From assembly GCF_009911795.1 (NCBI RefSeq), contig NZ_CP047898.1, forward strand, positions 3,286,001 to 3,350,000: a stretch of 64,000 bases of DNA. Reading direction: 5' to 3'. Below are positions 36,327-44,785 of the stretch, one piece after another. Origin of the DNA: Pseudarthrobacter psychrotolerans. GTDB taxonomy: Bacteria > Actinomycetota > Actinomycetes > Actinomycetales > Micrococcaceae. Under the pieces are notes generated by a model. It did no database searches, was not told the origin of the DNA, and saw nothing but the letters and a program-made list of their open reading frames with translations. How positions within the stretch are numbered: position 1 is the first letter of the stretch; each line of letters opens with the position of its first letter. Position numbers and translations under genes: made by a program.

Positions 36327-36980
36327 ATGCGCGTGTTCAATATCCCCGCAATTACCTGGGCCCTCACGGCCATTCTGTTGCTGAGCGGAAGCTACCACTT
36401 CCTGCAAGCCACAAAGTCTCACCAGCGCACGGACCAGATCAACAAAAGCCTCCATGCACTCATGAACGTCCTCATGGCTGCCATGTTATGGAACCTCGTG
36501 CCGTCAACGATGCTGGCCCAGATCGCAGTCCTCACCGGCGCGGCGCTGTGGTTTGTCATACAGGCCGTTGCCCGGCCGGAATTCAAAACTCTCTGCGCGG
36601 GTAGCCAAGGCCGGCTGAAATGCCTGTACCACAGCCTCAGCATGGCCGGCGCTGCAGTCATGATTGCAATGATGGGTAAGAGCACCACCGGCCACGTGCC
36701 GGCAGGCGGAATGTCACTGCCGAACGCACATCACTCGATGGCCGCGGCAGCCCCCGGCACGGCCGCAGCATCCTTGGATCACTCACCCGGCCTGGCGATC
36801 CTGCTGACAGTATTATTCGGAGCTGCGTCGGTGGTTTTCTTCCTCCTTCTGGCGCGTTTCCGGCTAACGAAAACCGCTCTCCGCGACTCGGCGGCTTCGC
36901 GGCGTTCCGTCCGTGGAGAACACGGGCTGGAAGCGCTTGGTGCCTCCGCCATGGCCATGATGTTTGCCACCATGTCATGA
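36327..36980 (+). CDS. DUF5134-type integral membrane protein
   Basis: 217 aa with about six hydrophobic helices. It is rich in Met and His in the loops (HVPAGGMSLPNAHHSMAAA, MAMMFATMS), a composition often seen in proteins handling copper. It lies directly after the copper amine oxidase and its terminator, so a copper-supply or cofactor role is possible but unproven. The start is ATG 36327 (GTG 36324 is equivalent). It overlaps the next small gene by ATGA. Confidence 0.7.
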   Translation: MRVFNIPAITWALTAILLLSGSYHFLQATKSHQRTDQINKSLHALMNVLMAAMLWNLVPSTMLAQIAVLTGAALWFVIQAVARPEFKTLCAGSQGRLKCLYHSLSMAGAAVMIAMMGKSTTGHVPAGGMSLPNAHHSMAAAAPGTAAASLDHSPGLAILLTVLFGAASVVFFLLLARFRLTKTALRDSAASRRSVRGEHGLEALGASAMAMMFATMS

Positions 36981-37132
36981 CCCTTGCAATTGATCGTCCA
37001 CAGGTAACACAGGCCGTCGCGAAAACCCGGGCCGTATCCAACGCCGATCGATCCATCCTCATAGAAAAGACTTGCGACTCAAGTCTCGAGGCCGATGAGT
37101 GCTTTTTCTGCACAGGACCTGAGACCGACTGA
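36977..37132 (+). CDS. 51-aa cysteine-containing protein coupled to the DUF5134 gene
   Basis: ATG 36977 overlaps the DUF5134 stop (ATGA), a translation-coupling arrangement used repeatedly in this window. The peptide MTLAIDRPQVTQAV ends EKTCDSSLEADECFFCTG; its three cysteines, two as CFFC, could bind a metal or form a disulfide. A terminator hairpin begins 12 bp after its stop. I recognise no family. Confidence 0.55.
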   Translation: MTLAIDRPQVTQAVAKTRAVSNADRSILIEKTCDSSLEADECFFCTGPETD

Positions 37133-37144
37133 GCGCAGCAGACC

Positions 37145-37180
37145 CCGGGGCCTTCCGTTTCCCAATGCGGGAGGCCCCGG
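37145..37180 (+). terminator. Terminator hairpin
   Basis: CCGGGGCCTTCC pairs with GGGAGGCCCCGG (one mismatch) over 12 bases, just after the 51-aa gene. It ends the amine oxidase/DUF5134 transcription unit. Confidence 0.75.
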
Positions 37181-37228
37181 TACCAACAAAGCGGGCGGTC
37201 ATAAGGTCCAACTATGGACGCAGCTTCC

Positions 37229-37555
37229 TTAATCGCATCGGCTCGGCGCAGAGACGCCTGCTATTCGGCCTCGCATGTTCCTGACCTGTCTGGCGTTGAC
37301 GAGCTCAACGTTCAAGCCGTCCTCCAGTAGGTAGTAAGAGGCCTTCCAATAGTCGCCGGTTGCTTCCATGGCAACCAAGGTGGCCTCCTGCTCGAGCAAG
37401 TGGTCCCGCAGCTGAACGATTGAGTTCGTCGTGGATGACCGGGTTGTCACGTTGGACGAATATTGCCCGGCTCTCCGGCTGGGCAGCCGGACGCATACTT
37501 TCGCATCACGATTGGAGATGTCGATCCTGGCGCATCGCTCGTGCGGAATGTCCAT
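37229..37555 (-). pseudogene. IS110-family transposase, N-terminal half
   Basis: The minus strand encodes MDIPHERCARIDISNRDAK, then VVxMEATGDYWK-type sequence (LVAMEATGDYWKASYYLLEDGLNVELVNARQ in outline), the DEDD catalytic half of an IS110 transposase. Homology stops after VRNMRGR near 37262, followed by unrelated codons to the stop. The matching C-terminal half is on the other strand at about 39975-40917. Confidence 0.75.
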
Positions 37556-37779
37556 CGCCTTTCTCCCTGCTTTTAGGGTTCTCGTTGAATTTGAGCGCAT
37601 CCCGGGGAGGAATTATGGTTCAGCAATCTCTTACGCGCTCACAGGCAACACCCCACGATCCCCGTGGGAAGGGCTCCTCCGACATCATGCTGACGTGCGG
37701 GTTGGCTGCACCACAGACTCTATCGGCGTCAACCGGGACACGTCCCAATTCTCCTGCGACAGGCTCAAGGCGCAGAAGA

Positions 37780-37920
37780 CCGGTCACTGGCAGCCGCGGC
37801 TCGGGACGCTGGCCGGCCGATCGGGGAACCCGCGGCCCGGGTCACGGACGCGTTCCTGCCCAAGATCGAGGAATGGGTCGAAGCCTCCAAGGGCCGGGTC
37901 CGCGCCGACGCCGTGAAAAA
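37780..37920 (+). pseudogene. Fragment of an IS21 IstA-like transposase
   Basis: One frame reads EPAARVTDAFLPKIEEWVEA then SKGRVRADAV, the N-terminal DNA-binding part of an IstA-type transposase, with no continuation on either side. It differs from the intact istA at 42381 and is a relic. Confidence 0.4.
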
Positions 37921-37939
37921 CGCGGCGACCGATACGAAA

Positions 37940-38060
37940 AGAGCGACACTTCCGAGGCTGATGCAGCCCGCGAGCTGGTCAGAATGGCCAAGGAGCACGG
38001 GCTGTCCCTGACGGGTCCGGATGGACGGCTGAAGATGCTGACGAACGCAGGGGGTATCCG
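37940..38060 (+). pseudogene. Fragment of an IS256-family transposase N-terminus
   Basis: A short frame reads ARELVRMAKEHGLSLTGPDG followed by RLKMLT, the start of IS256/mutator transposases, then loses similarity just before the TetR gene. It is a relic abutting the IstA-like fragment. Confidence 0.45.
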
Positions 38061-38074
38061 GCGCGTCAGCGCGC

Positions 38075-38662
38075 TTAAACGCCGGCCTTTAGTAGAAGTG
38101 CATCAACCATCATGAAGAACAGTGCGCGGTGATCGGTAGCCTCTGGGGCGGTCATGTACTGAATGGCGGCTCCGTCGTAAATCATCAGAAAGATCCTCAC
38201 CAGCGTAGGGAAGCCTATGAGGCACTGATCACCGCTGCTTTGGGCGGCGGACGAGAATATGTTTCCCAGTTCCACTTCATAGGCGGGGTAAATTTTCGCG
38301 GCCAGCGGGCTGACGGCGGCATTGCGTGTTGCCCACAGGATGAGTTCAATCTCAGAAAGGATGCTTGCGGGCTCTTCCTCCAGTGCGCGCCAGTAGCCTT
38401 CGGCTACCTGTTCCACAGCCTTACGCAGACCCAGGTGGACCGGGACGTCACTGGAAAAGCGGCTCAGGTTCTTAAACCAAGCCTCGGCGGCAGCGTCCAT
38501 GAGCTCTTCTTTATTGCTGAAGCAATAATGAGCGGTCGCCAAGGGAGCATTCGCCTCCTTGGCAATAGCCCGAATGGTCACAGACTGAACACCCTCACGA
38601 CGCATCAGTTCGACTGTCGCTGAAATCAGCTGTTCTTTTCGTTCTTCAGCGGATACCCGCAT
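38075..38662 (-). CDS. TetR/AcrR-family repressor
   Basis: 195 aa. An N-terminal helix-turn-helix (RKEQLISATVELMRREG, VTIRAIAKEANAPLATAHYCFSNKEELMDAA) is followed by an all-helical ligand domain. It is divergent from the cupin gene at 38892, and the intergenic region contains TTGACTTGAACA, a half-site that recurs as part of a near-perfect palindrome upstream of the second EutQ-like cupin. It probably represses its neighbours and the 47.7-kb copy. Confidence 0.88.
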   Translation of the reverse strand: MRVSAEERKEQLISATVELMRREGVQSVTIRAIAKEANAPLATAHYCFSNKEELMDAAAEAWFKNLSRFSSDVPVHLGLRKAVEQVAEGYWRALEEEPASILSEIELILWATRNAAVSPLAAKIYPAYEVELGNIFSSAAQSSGDQCLIGFPTLVRIFLMIYDGAAIQYMTAPEATDHRALFFMMVDALLLKAGV

Positions 38663-38762
38663 AGCTCACTCTCCGGTCTCCCGTTTCGGCCCGACACGGA
38701 CGCTTCCTTAACACTATTGCTTGGCTGGAGAAAAAAGATTCAAGATCTGCGTCTAGAACGAT

Positions 38763-38816
38763 TGACTTGAACACCCGTCCATGTAAAAGTATTGACACCG
38801 GAGTGACCTGCATCAC
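38763..38816 (+). promoter_or_regulatory. TetR half-site and Crp-type dyad before the cupin at 38892
   Basis: TTGACTTGAACA (38763-38774) equals the right half of the palindrome at 47979-48004. GTGACCTGCATCAC (38803-38816) fits GTGA-N6-TCAC, as at the other amine promoters. Between them lies GTCCATGTAAAAGTATTGAC. Confidence 0.6.
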
Positions 38817-38891
38817 GACGATGCGATGTCACTTAGATTCATCAAATCATGTCGCAACGCAGACTCCCCTCTGAAGAAACGGTGAAAGACA

Positions 38892-39302
38892 ATGGTCACA
38901 ACCACCCCTCAGCCCCCGATAGTAACGACGGGGGAAGCGATCGATTTCTGGCCAGCGCAGTCCATGGCCCCCATGAAGGACCAATGGCAGGGCTTGCGCT
39001 GCAGGTTCATCAACGCCCATCCTGCAGGCCCCTGGGAGGACTTCATACTCTCAGAGTGGGAGCTGGAGGCCTGCGCCTGGGAGGACTTCCACCCCCACAC
39101 CGAGACGAACTTCGTGCTGGAAGGCGAACTCCATATTGAGAGTGGAGGCGAGACCGTCATCCTCAAGCCGGGCGATTCAGCCCGCGTAAATCCCGGACGC
39201 ATCGGCCGTTACTGGGCACCCGTCTACGCGCGGATGGTCACCATTTACGGCCCAAACCCCGAAGGTGCGGAATCGCACTCCTTCCGGTACGTCGAAGTCT
39301 GA
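38892..39302 (+). CDS. Cupin-domain protein
   Basis: 136 aa. The cupin barrel includes WEDFHPHTETNFVLEGELHI, with a histidine pair and Glu in the HxH...E arrangement that can bind a metal, then ETVILKPGDSARVNPGRIGRYWAP. It lies divergent from the TetR gene and 63 bp before a second cupin gene, so the two are co-transcribed. The substrate is unknown; sugar- or amine-derived small molecules are typical. Confidence 0.75.
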   Translation: MVTTTPQPPIVTTGEAIDFWPAQSMAPMKDQWQGLRCRFINAHPAGPWEDFILSEWELEACAWEDFHPHTETNFVLEGELHIESGGETVILKPGDSARVNPGRIGRYWAPVYARMVTIYGPNPEGAESHSFRYVEV

Positions 39303-39365
39303 GCCCTGGCATTTAAAGACACCTATCGGCGTAAACCACTGGCAGCCCTTACGAAAGGCAAAATA

Positions 39366-39727
39366 ATGACGCAAAAGACAGCCTCCATCTCCGCACACCT
39401 CATCCGCGACGCGGGGAACGTTACGGAGCTGGACGATTGGGGCCCTTGTCCTGAAGCGACCGGACAGCAGATGGACACCCGCGGAAGCTACCTGTGGAAG
39501 GACGAGAACGGTGCCGAAGCCGGCATTTGGGAATGCACCGAAGGACCCTCTCGCTGGGTACTTGAAACAAACGAATTTGTGCACGTGCTTTCAGGCTCGA
39601 TGACAATTACCCCCGACGACGGCGAACCGCAGTTTGTTGGTCCGGGTGACACCATCTTCGTCCCCCGGGCTGGAGCGGTAACTGGGAACTGCACGAGACA
39701 CTGCGCAAGCTTTACGTGATTTTCTGA
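39366..39727 (+). CDS. Cupin_3 (DUF861) protein, one apparent frameshift
   Basis: Open for about 100 codons (ECTEGPSRWVLETNEFVHVL, DDGEPQFVGPGDTIFVPR), then shifts at a GGG run (39667-39669). Restoring one G gives GWSGNWELHETLRKLYVIF and a stop at 39725-39727, exactly 120 aa, the same length as the paralogue at 9347-9709. The loss is likely a sequencing error. Confidence 0.75.
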
Positions 39728-39974
39728 CAGTCGCAGGATTCGCTGAATAACCCGTACTGCAGACCCGCAGTCAGGGATCCTTTCTTTCGGTACGGGCTTT
39801 GGCTAGCCCGTACCGGAATGGGTCTCTACGGGTACCAGAAGTTCCCTTAGGCATCTGGGCAGGTAATTGTCTGCACAATTTTGCTGTCAATTGCCCAAAG
39901 CGCTTCGCACAATGGACCGAGCAAGGCTGCCGCCGCGCCGTACACCGCGCCGTACACCGAGCACCCTGCTTCCA

Positions 39975-40917
39975 GGTCTCTCAGATGCTCCCTGGCTGGC
40001 CCAGCTTGGCGCGTATGGACTCGTCCGTGCCTCATTCGTTCCGCCCGAACCAATTCGCCGCCTTCGTGACCTCACCCGAACCCGCACGATGTTCATCCGT
40101 CAACGTGCCAGCGAAATCCAACGCGTGGAGAAACTTCTCGAAGACACCGGCGTCAAGCTCTCCTCCGTCGCCACGGATCTGACCGGAGTGTCCTCCCGTG
40201 CCATGCTTCGGGCCCTCATCGAGGGCGAGCGGGACCCGGCTGTACCGGCAAATCTCGCCGTTTACGGATTGCGGGCAAAGATACCCGCGCTGACCGAACC
40301 GCTGAACGGTAGATTCAACGACCACCATGGCTTCCTCACCCAAATGCATTTGAACATCATCGACGGGCACACCCGGGCCATTGCCGATCTCAGTACCCGT
40401 ATCAGTGAGGTATTGGCACCGTTCGCCGCGGCGCGGGACCTGCTCGTGAGCATCCCCGGCGTCAGTGAGCGCGTCGCGGAGATCATCATCGCCGAAACCG
40501 GGGCAGACATGAGCGTGTTCCCCACGGCGGGCCACCTGGCGTCCTGGGCGGGAACAGCACCGGGCAACAACGAATCCGCCGGCCGTGTGAAATCCAGTAA
40601 TACCAGGCCCGGCGACACCTATCTCAAAGGCGCCCTAGGCATCGCCGCCTTGGCTCCGTCCAGATCAAGGCGACGTACTTCGGCGCGAAATACAGAAGAC
40701 TTGCTGCGCGACGTGGACCCATGAAAGCCCTCGTCACCGTTGAACATGCGATCCTCATCGCCGTCTGGAACATGCTCAGTACCGGGGAACTCTACAACGA
40801 TCCCGGACCTGATTACTTCTCCAAGCTGCAACCGGCCAAAACGCGCACCCGAGCCTCAACCAGCTCGAAACTCTTGGCTACACAGTCATCCTCCAAGCAG
40901 CAGGCCGACCCGCCTGA
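39975..40917 (+). pseudogene. IS110-family transposase, C-terminal half
   Basis: From SDAPWLAQLGAYGLVRASF through RDLLVSIPGVSERVAEIIIA and TAGHLASWAGTAPGNNESAG this is the helical and Transposase_20 part of an IS110 transposase. Two -1 shifts (near 40655 and 40854) break the C-terminus; correcting them gives ATYFGAKYRRLAARRGPMKA and a stop at 40915-40917. It takes up almost exactly where the opposite-strand half at 37229-37555 stops. Upstream, a short direct repeat GCCGTACACCG occurs twice. Confidence 0.8.
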
Positions 40918-41790
40918 CCAGGCGGAAGCCGTCCCGGCGCACGCACCAAAGCGGGAACTCACCGCCGTGGCCACCTTAATTTTCGTGAGAGACTGTCCTG
41001 CCTGGACAGGAGACCTGGTCCATGCCGACACGAAGAACTGCCGCCACGGGGCCCGGGGGTGCGGACCATTTGCGGTCCAACCGCCGACATGAGACTGCCT
41101 CACGCCCGGTTACGCCTACATCCGCTGGTCCGCTGGTCCGCTGACCACCATTACCGGCTACCGAATTCGGAGATCTCCCGGACGAACGCCAGGAACTGCA
41201 CCGGGTTGACAGGGCCAAGGCGTCGTCTCAGACCAGCGCCTTCCCCGTCCGAATACGGACCTGCCGTCCGACGATACAGACGCACCGAAACACTCCACGG
41301 AGTGTTTCGGTACTCCAGGCTCAACACCTGCTGACTCATACCGGACATGGGCAGTTGGGGCTCCCGGTTGTCCCGCGGTAGCGTCCAAAAGCCCGGTGGA
41401 CAATTGGGCGGACCTCACTGCTGTTAACGCCGGCAGCTGCAGCCTGCCCATCCACTTTTGGCCCGCTGCGCATTCCAGTGGGCACTGACGAGGCAGCTGC
41501 TGCGGTCGGGGAGGTCCGGGCGGGTAGCGATCCCATCAGTGACCCCTGGTTCGCCGAGACCTGTGGCCTGGAGTGCTTGCGCACCGGGTCGAGAATGACT
41601 GGTCCAACTCCACCCGCGTCTAACATTGTGGTCCGAGCGCGGGAAAAGAACTGCCCACCCGGGAAGACCTCTCCGCACGGACGGTGATCAGCTTTGTGTT
41701 CGGTGCCCGGAACGTCCTTGCCACGGCGTTCACGCCCCTGGGCTGGTAGCAACGAACGGGGTGAAACATGGCGTGGGCGCAAAACGAACG
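40918..41790. other. Degenerate intergenic stretch
   Basis: No supported gene. A perfect hairpin CGAAACACTCC-AC-GGAGTGTTTCG lies at 41286-41309. Open frames here show no family features and are short or strongly Arg/Pro-biased. The stretch probably consists of mobile-element debris. Confidence 0.4.
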
Positions 41791-41836
41791 CAAAACGAAC
41801 ATGGTGGGCGACGAGTCGCCCACCATGTTCGTTTTG
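41791..41836. terminator. 21-bp stem terminator beyond the BCCT gene
   Basis: A perfect 21-bp inverted repeat (41791-41811 with 41816-41836) with a 4-base loop; arms begin CAAAACGAAC and end GTTCGTTTTG, giving U-rich ends on either strand. It lies 73 bp past the stop of the BCCT 3' fragment. Confidence 0.85.
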
Positions 41837-41909
41837 ATCTTTGTGTCACTCCAGTCGCCGGCGACCGTCCTGCGGCCGCCTCAAGAGGTGCTACATCCGC
41901 AGGCTCCGC

Positions 41910-42261
41910 CTATGCGAGGGTACCCGTGGTCGGCGGTGCCGGCTGGGTGATGAGGGTGGGGTGGTCGTACTCGTTCGAGTAGGTGAGGAAGCCGTGGTGG
42001 GCCTCGTAACGGACCAGTATGTCCTCCATAATCTGCTGCTGTGTCACGCCCATCAGGTCATAGCCCTCCGAACCGGTCTGCGAGAAGACCTCCACGCGAT
42101 AGTAGACATCGGCATCACGGCTCTTATGCCTGCCAAATTTCGGCACTGAGGCCTCTACAGCCTCTATCTGATAGTGGAAGTCACGGTGGTCCGGAATGGT
42201 GACCACGAGCACATGGCTGGGGACTGAATATTGGCCTTCAGGGGTCCAGAGGTAGTGCGGG
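41910..42261 (-). pseudogene. 3' fragment of a BCCT transporter gene
   Basis: The minus strand encodes about 115 residues, including IPDHRDFHYQIEAVEASVP, DADVYYRVEVFSQTGSEGYD and IMEDILVRYEAHHGFL. This is the C-terminal cytoplasmic domain of BetT-like BCCT transporters (compare the YYR-E-F...GxGxDLM...DxxxxYExHxxF pattern). Its 5' part lies on the far side of the IS21 element, 44786-46585, in the same orientation, so the gene was split by the insertion. Confidence 0.8.
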
Positions 42262-42337
42262 TGAGCGCCGTGGTCGGAATCCCGATTGGCGTGGGTGAGC
42301 GCCAGTGTCGGTGTGGGTGAGCGCCATCTGTAAGGCT

Positions 42338-42370
42338 CCTTCCACCACGTGAGGGCCACGTGGTGGAAGG
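42338..42370 (+). repeat. 14-bp hairpin upstream of istA
   Basis: CCTTCCACCACGTG and its complement CACGTGGTGGAAGG are separated by 5 bases, ending 10 bp before the istA ATG. It may block read-through transcription from the host gene. Confidence 0.65.
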
Positions 42371-42380
42371 ATTACCGGCA

Positions 42381-43937
42381 ATGGTACGGAAGATCAAGGC
42401 GAAACTGGTTTTGCAGTTTCGCAATCAAGGCCTATCGGGCAGGGCTATCTCGTCTGCTCAGGGCATGTCTCGGCACAGCGTTCAGGCGGTGATCGAGGCT
42501 GCTGATCGGGCAGGGCTCGGCTGGGATGACGTTGCTGATTTGTCTGATGGTGAGGTTTATCTGGCGCTATTTCCCGGCCGCGGGGTGCGCGAGAGCGTGT
42601 TTATGCAGCCGGACTGGGGCCAGGTGCACGGGGAGCTGGCCCGGGTTGGGGTGACGTTGAAGCTGCTGCACCAGGAGTATGTCGACGGATCCGATCGGGC
42701 GGTGCAAGCGGCGATGAGTTATGACCGGTTCTGCAGGCTTTATGGCGATCACGCGATGGTCACTGGCGCCTCGTCCCGGGTCGGCCACAAGGCCGGCCGC
42801 AGCATCGAGGTCGACTGGTCTGGGCCGACGATGCAGCTGGTCGATCCGGCAACGGGAGAGGTCTCGAAGGTGTATTTATTCGTCGCGTGTCTGCCGTTCA
42901 GCAGGTATGCGTTCGTGGAGGCGTGCCTGGATATGCGGCAGGATTCGTGGCTGCGCGCGCATGCGGAGATGTTCGCGTTCTTCGGCGGCACGGTCCCGCG
43001 GCTCGTGCCCGACAATCTCAAGACCGGGGTGATCTCTCATCCGCGCGAGGGCGAGGTCGTGCTCAACGACGCGTATCGGGAGATGGCGGCGCATTATTCA
43101 GCGGCGGTACTACCGGGCCGAGTGAGGCACCCGAAGGACAAGGCGAGCGTGGAAAACACTGTCTCGCACGTCGCAACCTGGGTGATCGCCGGGTTGAGGA
43201 AAGAGGTGTTCACGAGCCTGGCGCAGTTGCGGAGACGGATTCGGGAGCAGATCGATGCCTATAACAGGCAGCCGTTCCAGAAGCGGGAGGGCTCCCGGCT
43301 GAGCGTGTTCACCGCCGAGGAGAAGCCGGTGTTGCAACCGCTGCCGGCGGTGGCGTTCGAGATCAGCACCTGGACCTATGGGCGCAAAGTTGGGCGCAAC
43401 GGCCACGTGGTCTGGGCGAAGAACTTTTACTCCGTGCCGTTCGCCCACATCGGCTCGAATGTTGATCTTCGTGTCACGGAGACCATGCTGGAGATATATC
43501 GCAGCGATGAGCGCCTCACCAGCCACCTGCTGCTGCCAGCGACGACGGCGAACCAGCATCAGACGAACGAGGCGGACCTTCCGGAGGGTCGCAGCTGGCA
43601 GGCGTGGGACCGGGCCCGGATCGATGAATGGGCGTTACGGATGGGCCCGGCAACCGTGACGGTGATCAGCAAGATCTTCGAGTCCGTGCCGGTCGAGGAG
43701 GCCGGCTACGACCCCGCGCTGGCGGTGCTGCGCCTGTCCCGCCGGTTCTCCCCGGCCCGGGTGGAAGCGGCCAGCCAGCTCGCGCTGCGGGGGCCGATAC
43801 GATCGCCCCGCTACGCCCACCTGCGGCCGATCCTGGATACCGGGCAGGACAAAACCGGGATCGTCCCTGATGAGCCGGAGGGAGACGATGGCGGATACGT
43901 GCGGGGCGGCGCCTACTACGCCGGAGGGGCTCGATGA
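42381..43937 (+). CDS. istA: IS21 transposase IstA
   Basis: 518 aa from ATG 42381. An N-terminal helix-turn-helix (LQFRNQGLSGRAISSAQGMSR) is followed by an rve/DDE integrase core with VDWSGPTMQLVD (first Asp), LVPDNLKTGV (second Asp) and a Glu in KDKASVENTVSH, then a C-terminal beta domain. It overlaps istB by 4 bp (ATGA). The frame is intact, so the element may be active. Confidence 0.93.
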   Translation: MVRKIKAKLVLQFRNQGLSGRAISSAQGMSRHSVQAVIEAADRAGLGWDDVADLSDGEVYLALFPGRGVRESVFMQPDWGQVHGELARVGVTLKLLHQEYVDGSDRAVQAAMSYDRFCRLYGDHAMVTGASSRVGHKAGRSIEVDWSGPTMQLVDPATGEVSKVYLFVACLPFSRYAFVEACLDMRQDSWLRAHAEMFAFFGGTVPRLVPDNLKTGVISHPREGEVVLNDAYREMAAHYSAAVLPGRVRHPKDKASVENTVSHVATWVIAGLRKEVFTSLAQLRRRIREQIDAYNRQPFQKREGSRLSVFTAEEKPVLQPLPAVAFEISTWTYGRKVGRNGHVVWAKNFYSVPFAHIGSNVDLRVTETMLEIYRSDERLTSHLLLPATTANQHQTNEADLPEGRSWQAWDRARIDEWALRMGPATVTVISKIFESVPVEEAGYDPALAVLRLSRRFSPARVEAASQLALRGPIRSPRYAHLRPILDTGQDKTGIVPDEPEGDDGGYVRGGAYYAGGAR

Positions 43938-44683
43938 GCCGCCTGGATGCGGAGACCAAACGCAAGCTGCGCGAGATGAACGCGGGCGAGTTGCTGGAGG
44001 CCATCGATACCCAGGACGAGAGGCTGAGTATCAGCTTGCCGTTCGAGGATCGTGTCCGGCTGGTCGTCGATGACGCCTATTCGTCGTTTACGCATTCCAA
44101 GGTGACCGGCTTGATCCGGCGGGCAGGACTGCGTTATCCGAACGCGGATTTGCGCCGCATCGATCTTCTCGACGAGCGCGGTCTTGACCGGCAGCTGCTG
44201 ACCCAGCTGGGCACCTGCTCGTTCGTGGGCAGGCAGCAGAACGTCGTCTTGCAGGGGTTCACCGGGTCGGGGAAGTCGTATCTGGGATGCGCGGTCGCCA
44301 AACGCGCCTGCGAGCACCGAATCCGCGCACATTACGTCCGTATGCCGGACCTCGAGGAAGAATGGGTCGCCGCGCAAGACAGGCCCGGCGGTTCCGGTAA
44401 ATTCCTGCGAAAGTATGCGGCATTCACGCTGCTGGTCATCGACGAGTGGCTCCTGGACCGACCCACGGAACCGATGCGAGGCATGCTGCTGGAACTGATG
44501 GAGCGCCGCTACGGCGAGACCTCAACAGTGTTCTGCACCCAGTATTTGCAGAAGGACTGGCACCAGCGGCTCGGCTCCGGCGTCCATGCGGACGCGATCA
44601 TGGACCGGATCATCCACAACACGATCTGGGTCGAGACCGGCAACTACAACATGCGCGAACACGCAGCACTCGTGAGCGCCTAA
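43934..44683 (+). CDS. istB: IS21 ATPase helper IstB
   Basis: 249 aa, AAA+ ATPase of the DnaC/IstB group: Walker A in VLQGFTGSGKSYLGCAVAKRA, Walker B in FTLLVIDEWLL, sensor in TSTVFCTQYL. It assists IstA in target selection and strand transfer. Downstream, 44688-44742 forms an imperfect 18-bp inverted repeat with arms GTGCCAGAGAGCG and CGCTCTCTGGCAC. Confidence 0.93.
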   Translation: MSRLDAETKRKLREMNAGELLEAIDTQDERLSISLPFEDRVRLVVDDAYSSFTHSKVTGLIRRAGLRYPNADLRRIDLLDERGLDRQLLTQLGTCSFVGRQQNVVLQGFTGSGKSYLGCAVAKRACEHRIRAHYVRMPDLEEEWVAAQDRPGGSGKFLRKYAAFTLLVIDEWLLDRPTEPMRGMLLELMERRYGETSTVFCTQYLQKDWHQRLGSGVHADAIMDRIIHNTIWVETGNYNMREHAALVSA

Positions 44684-44785
44684 TCCTGTGCCAGAGAGCG
44701 TCAGCGGCGCCAAGCCACGCGACTGCTGGCGCTCTCTGGCACGATCCCCGGCGCTCAACCGCACGAATGGGTGGCGCTCAGGGCC

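Larger units (their letters stand above)
42262..44780 (+). mobile_element. IS21-family insertion sequence
   Basis: A complete istA-istB pair bounded by clusters of TGAGCGCC-type repeats: three direct copies at the left (about 42262, 42295, 42318) and three inverted copies at the right (outermost GGCGCTCA 44773-44780). Multiple spaced transposase-binding repeats at both ends are an IS21 feature. Ends are set at the outermost repeats and are approximate; the only flanking match is GGG, so no target duplication is certain. It interrupts a BCCT gene. Confidence 0.85.

Noticed and set aside
41336..41782. A 148-codon minus-strand frame between the IS110 relic and the BCCT fragment
   Set aside because: No domain, no ribosome binding site and strongly Arg/Pro/Ser-biased; it lies in apparent mobile-element debris.
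42262..42330. Spaced TGAGCGCC copies as a CRISPR-like array
   Set aside because: Only three short copies with unequal spacing, mirrored at the other end of istA/istB, so they are transposase-binding repeats.
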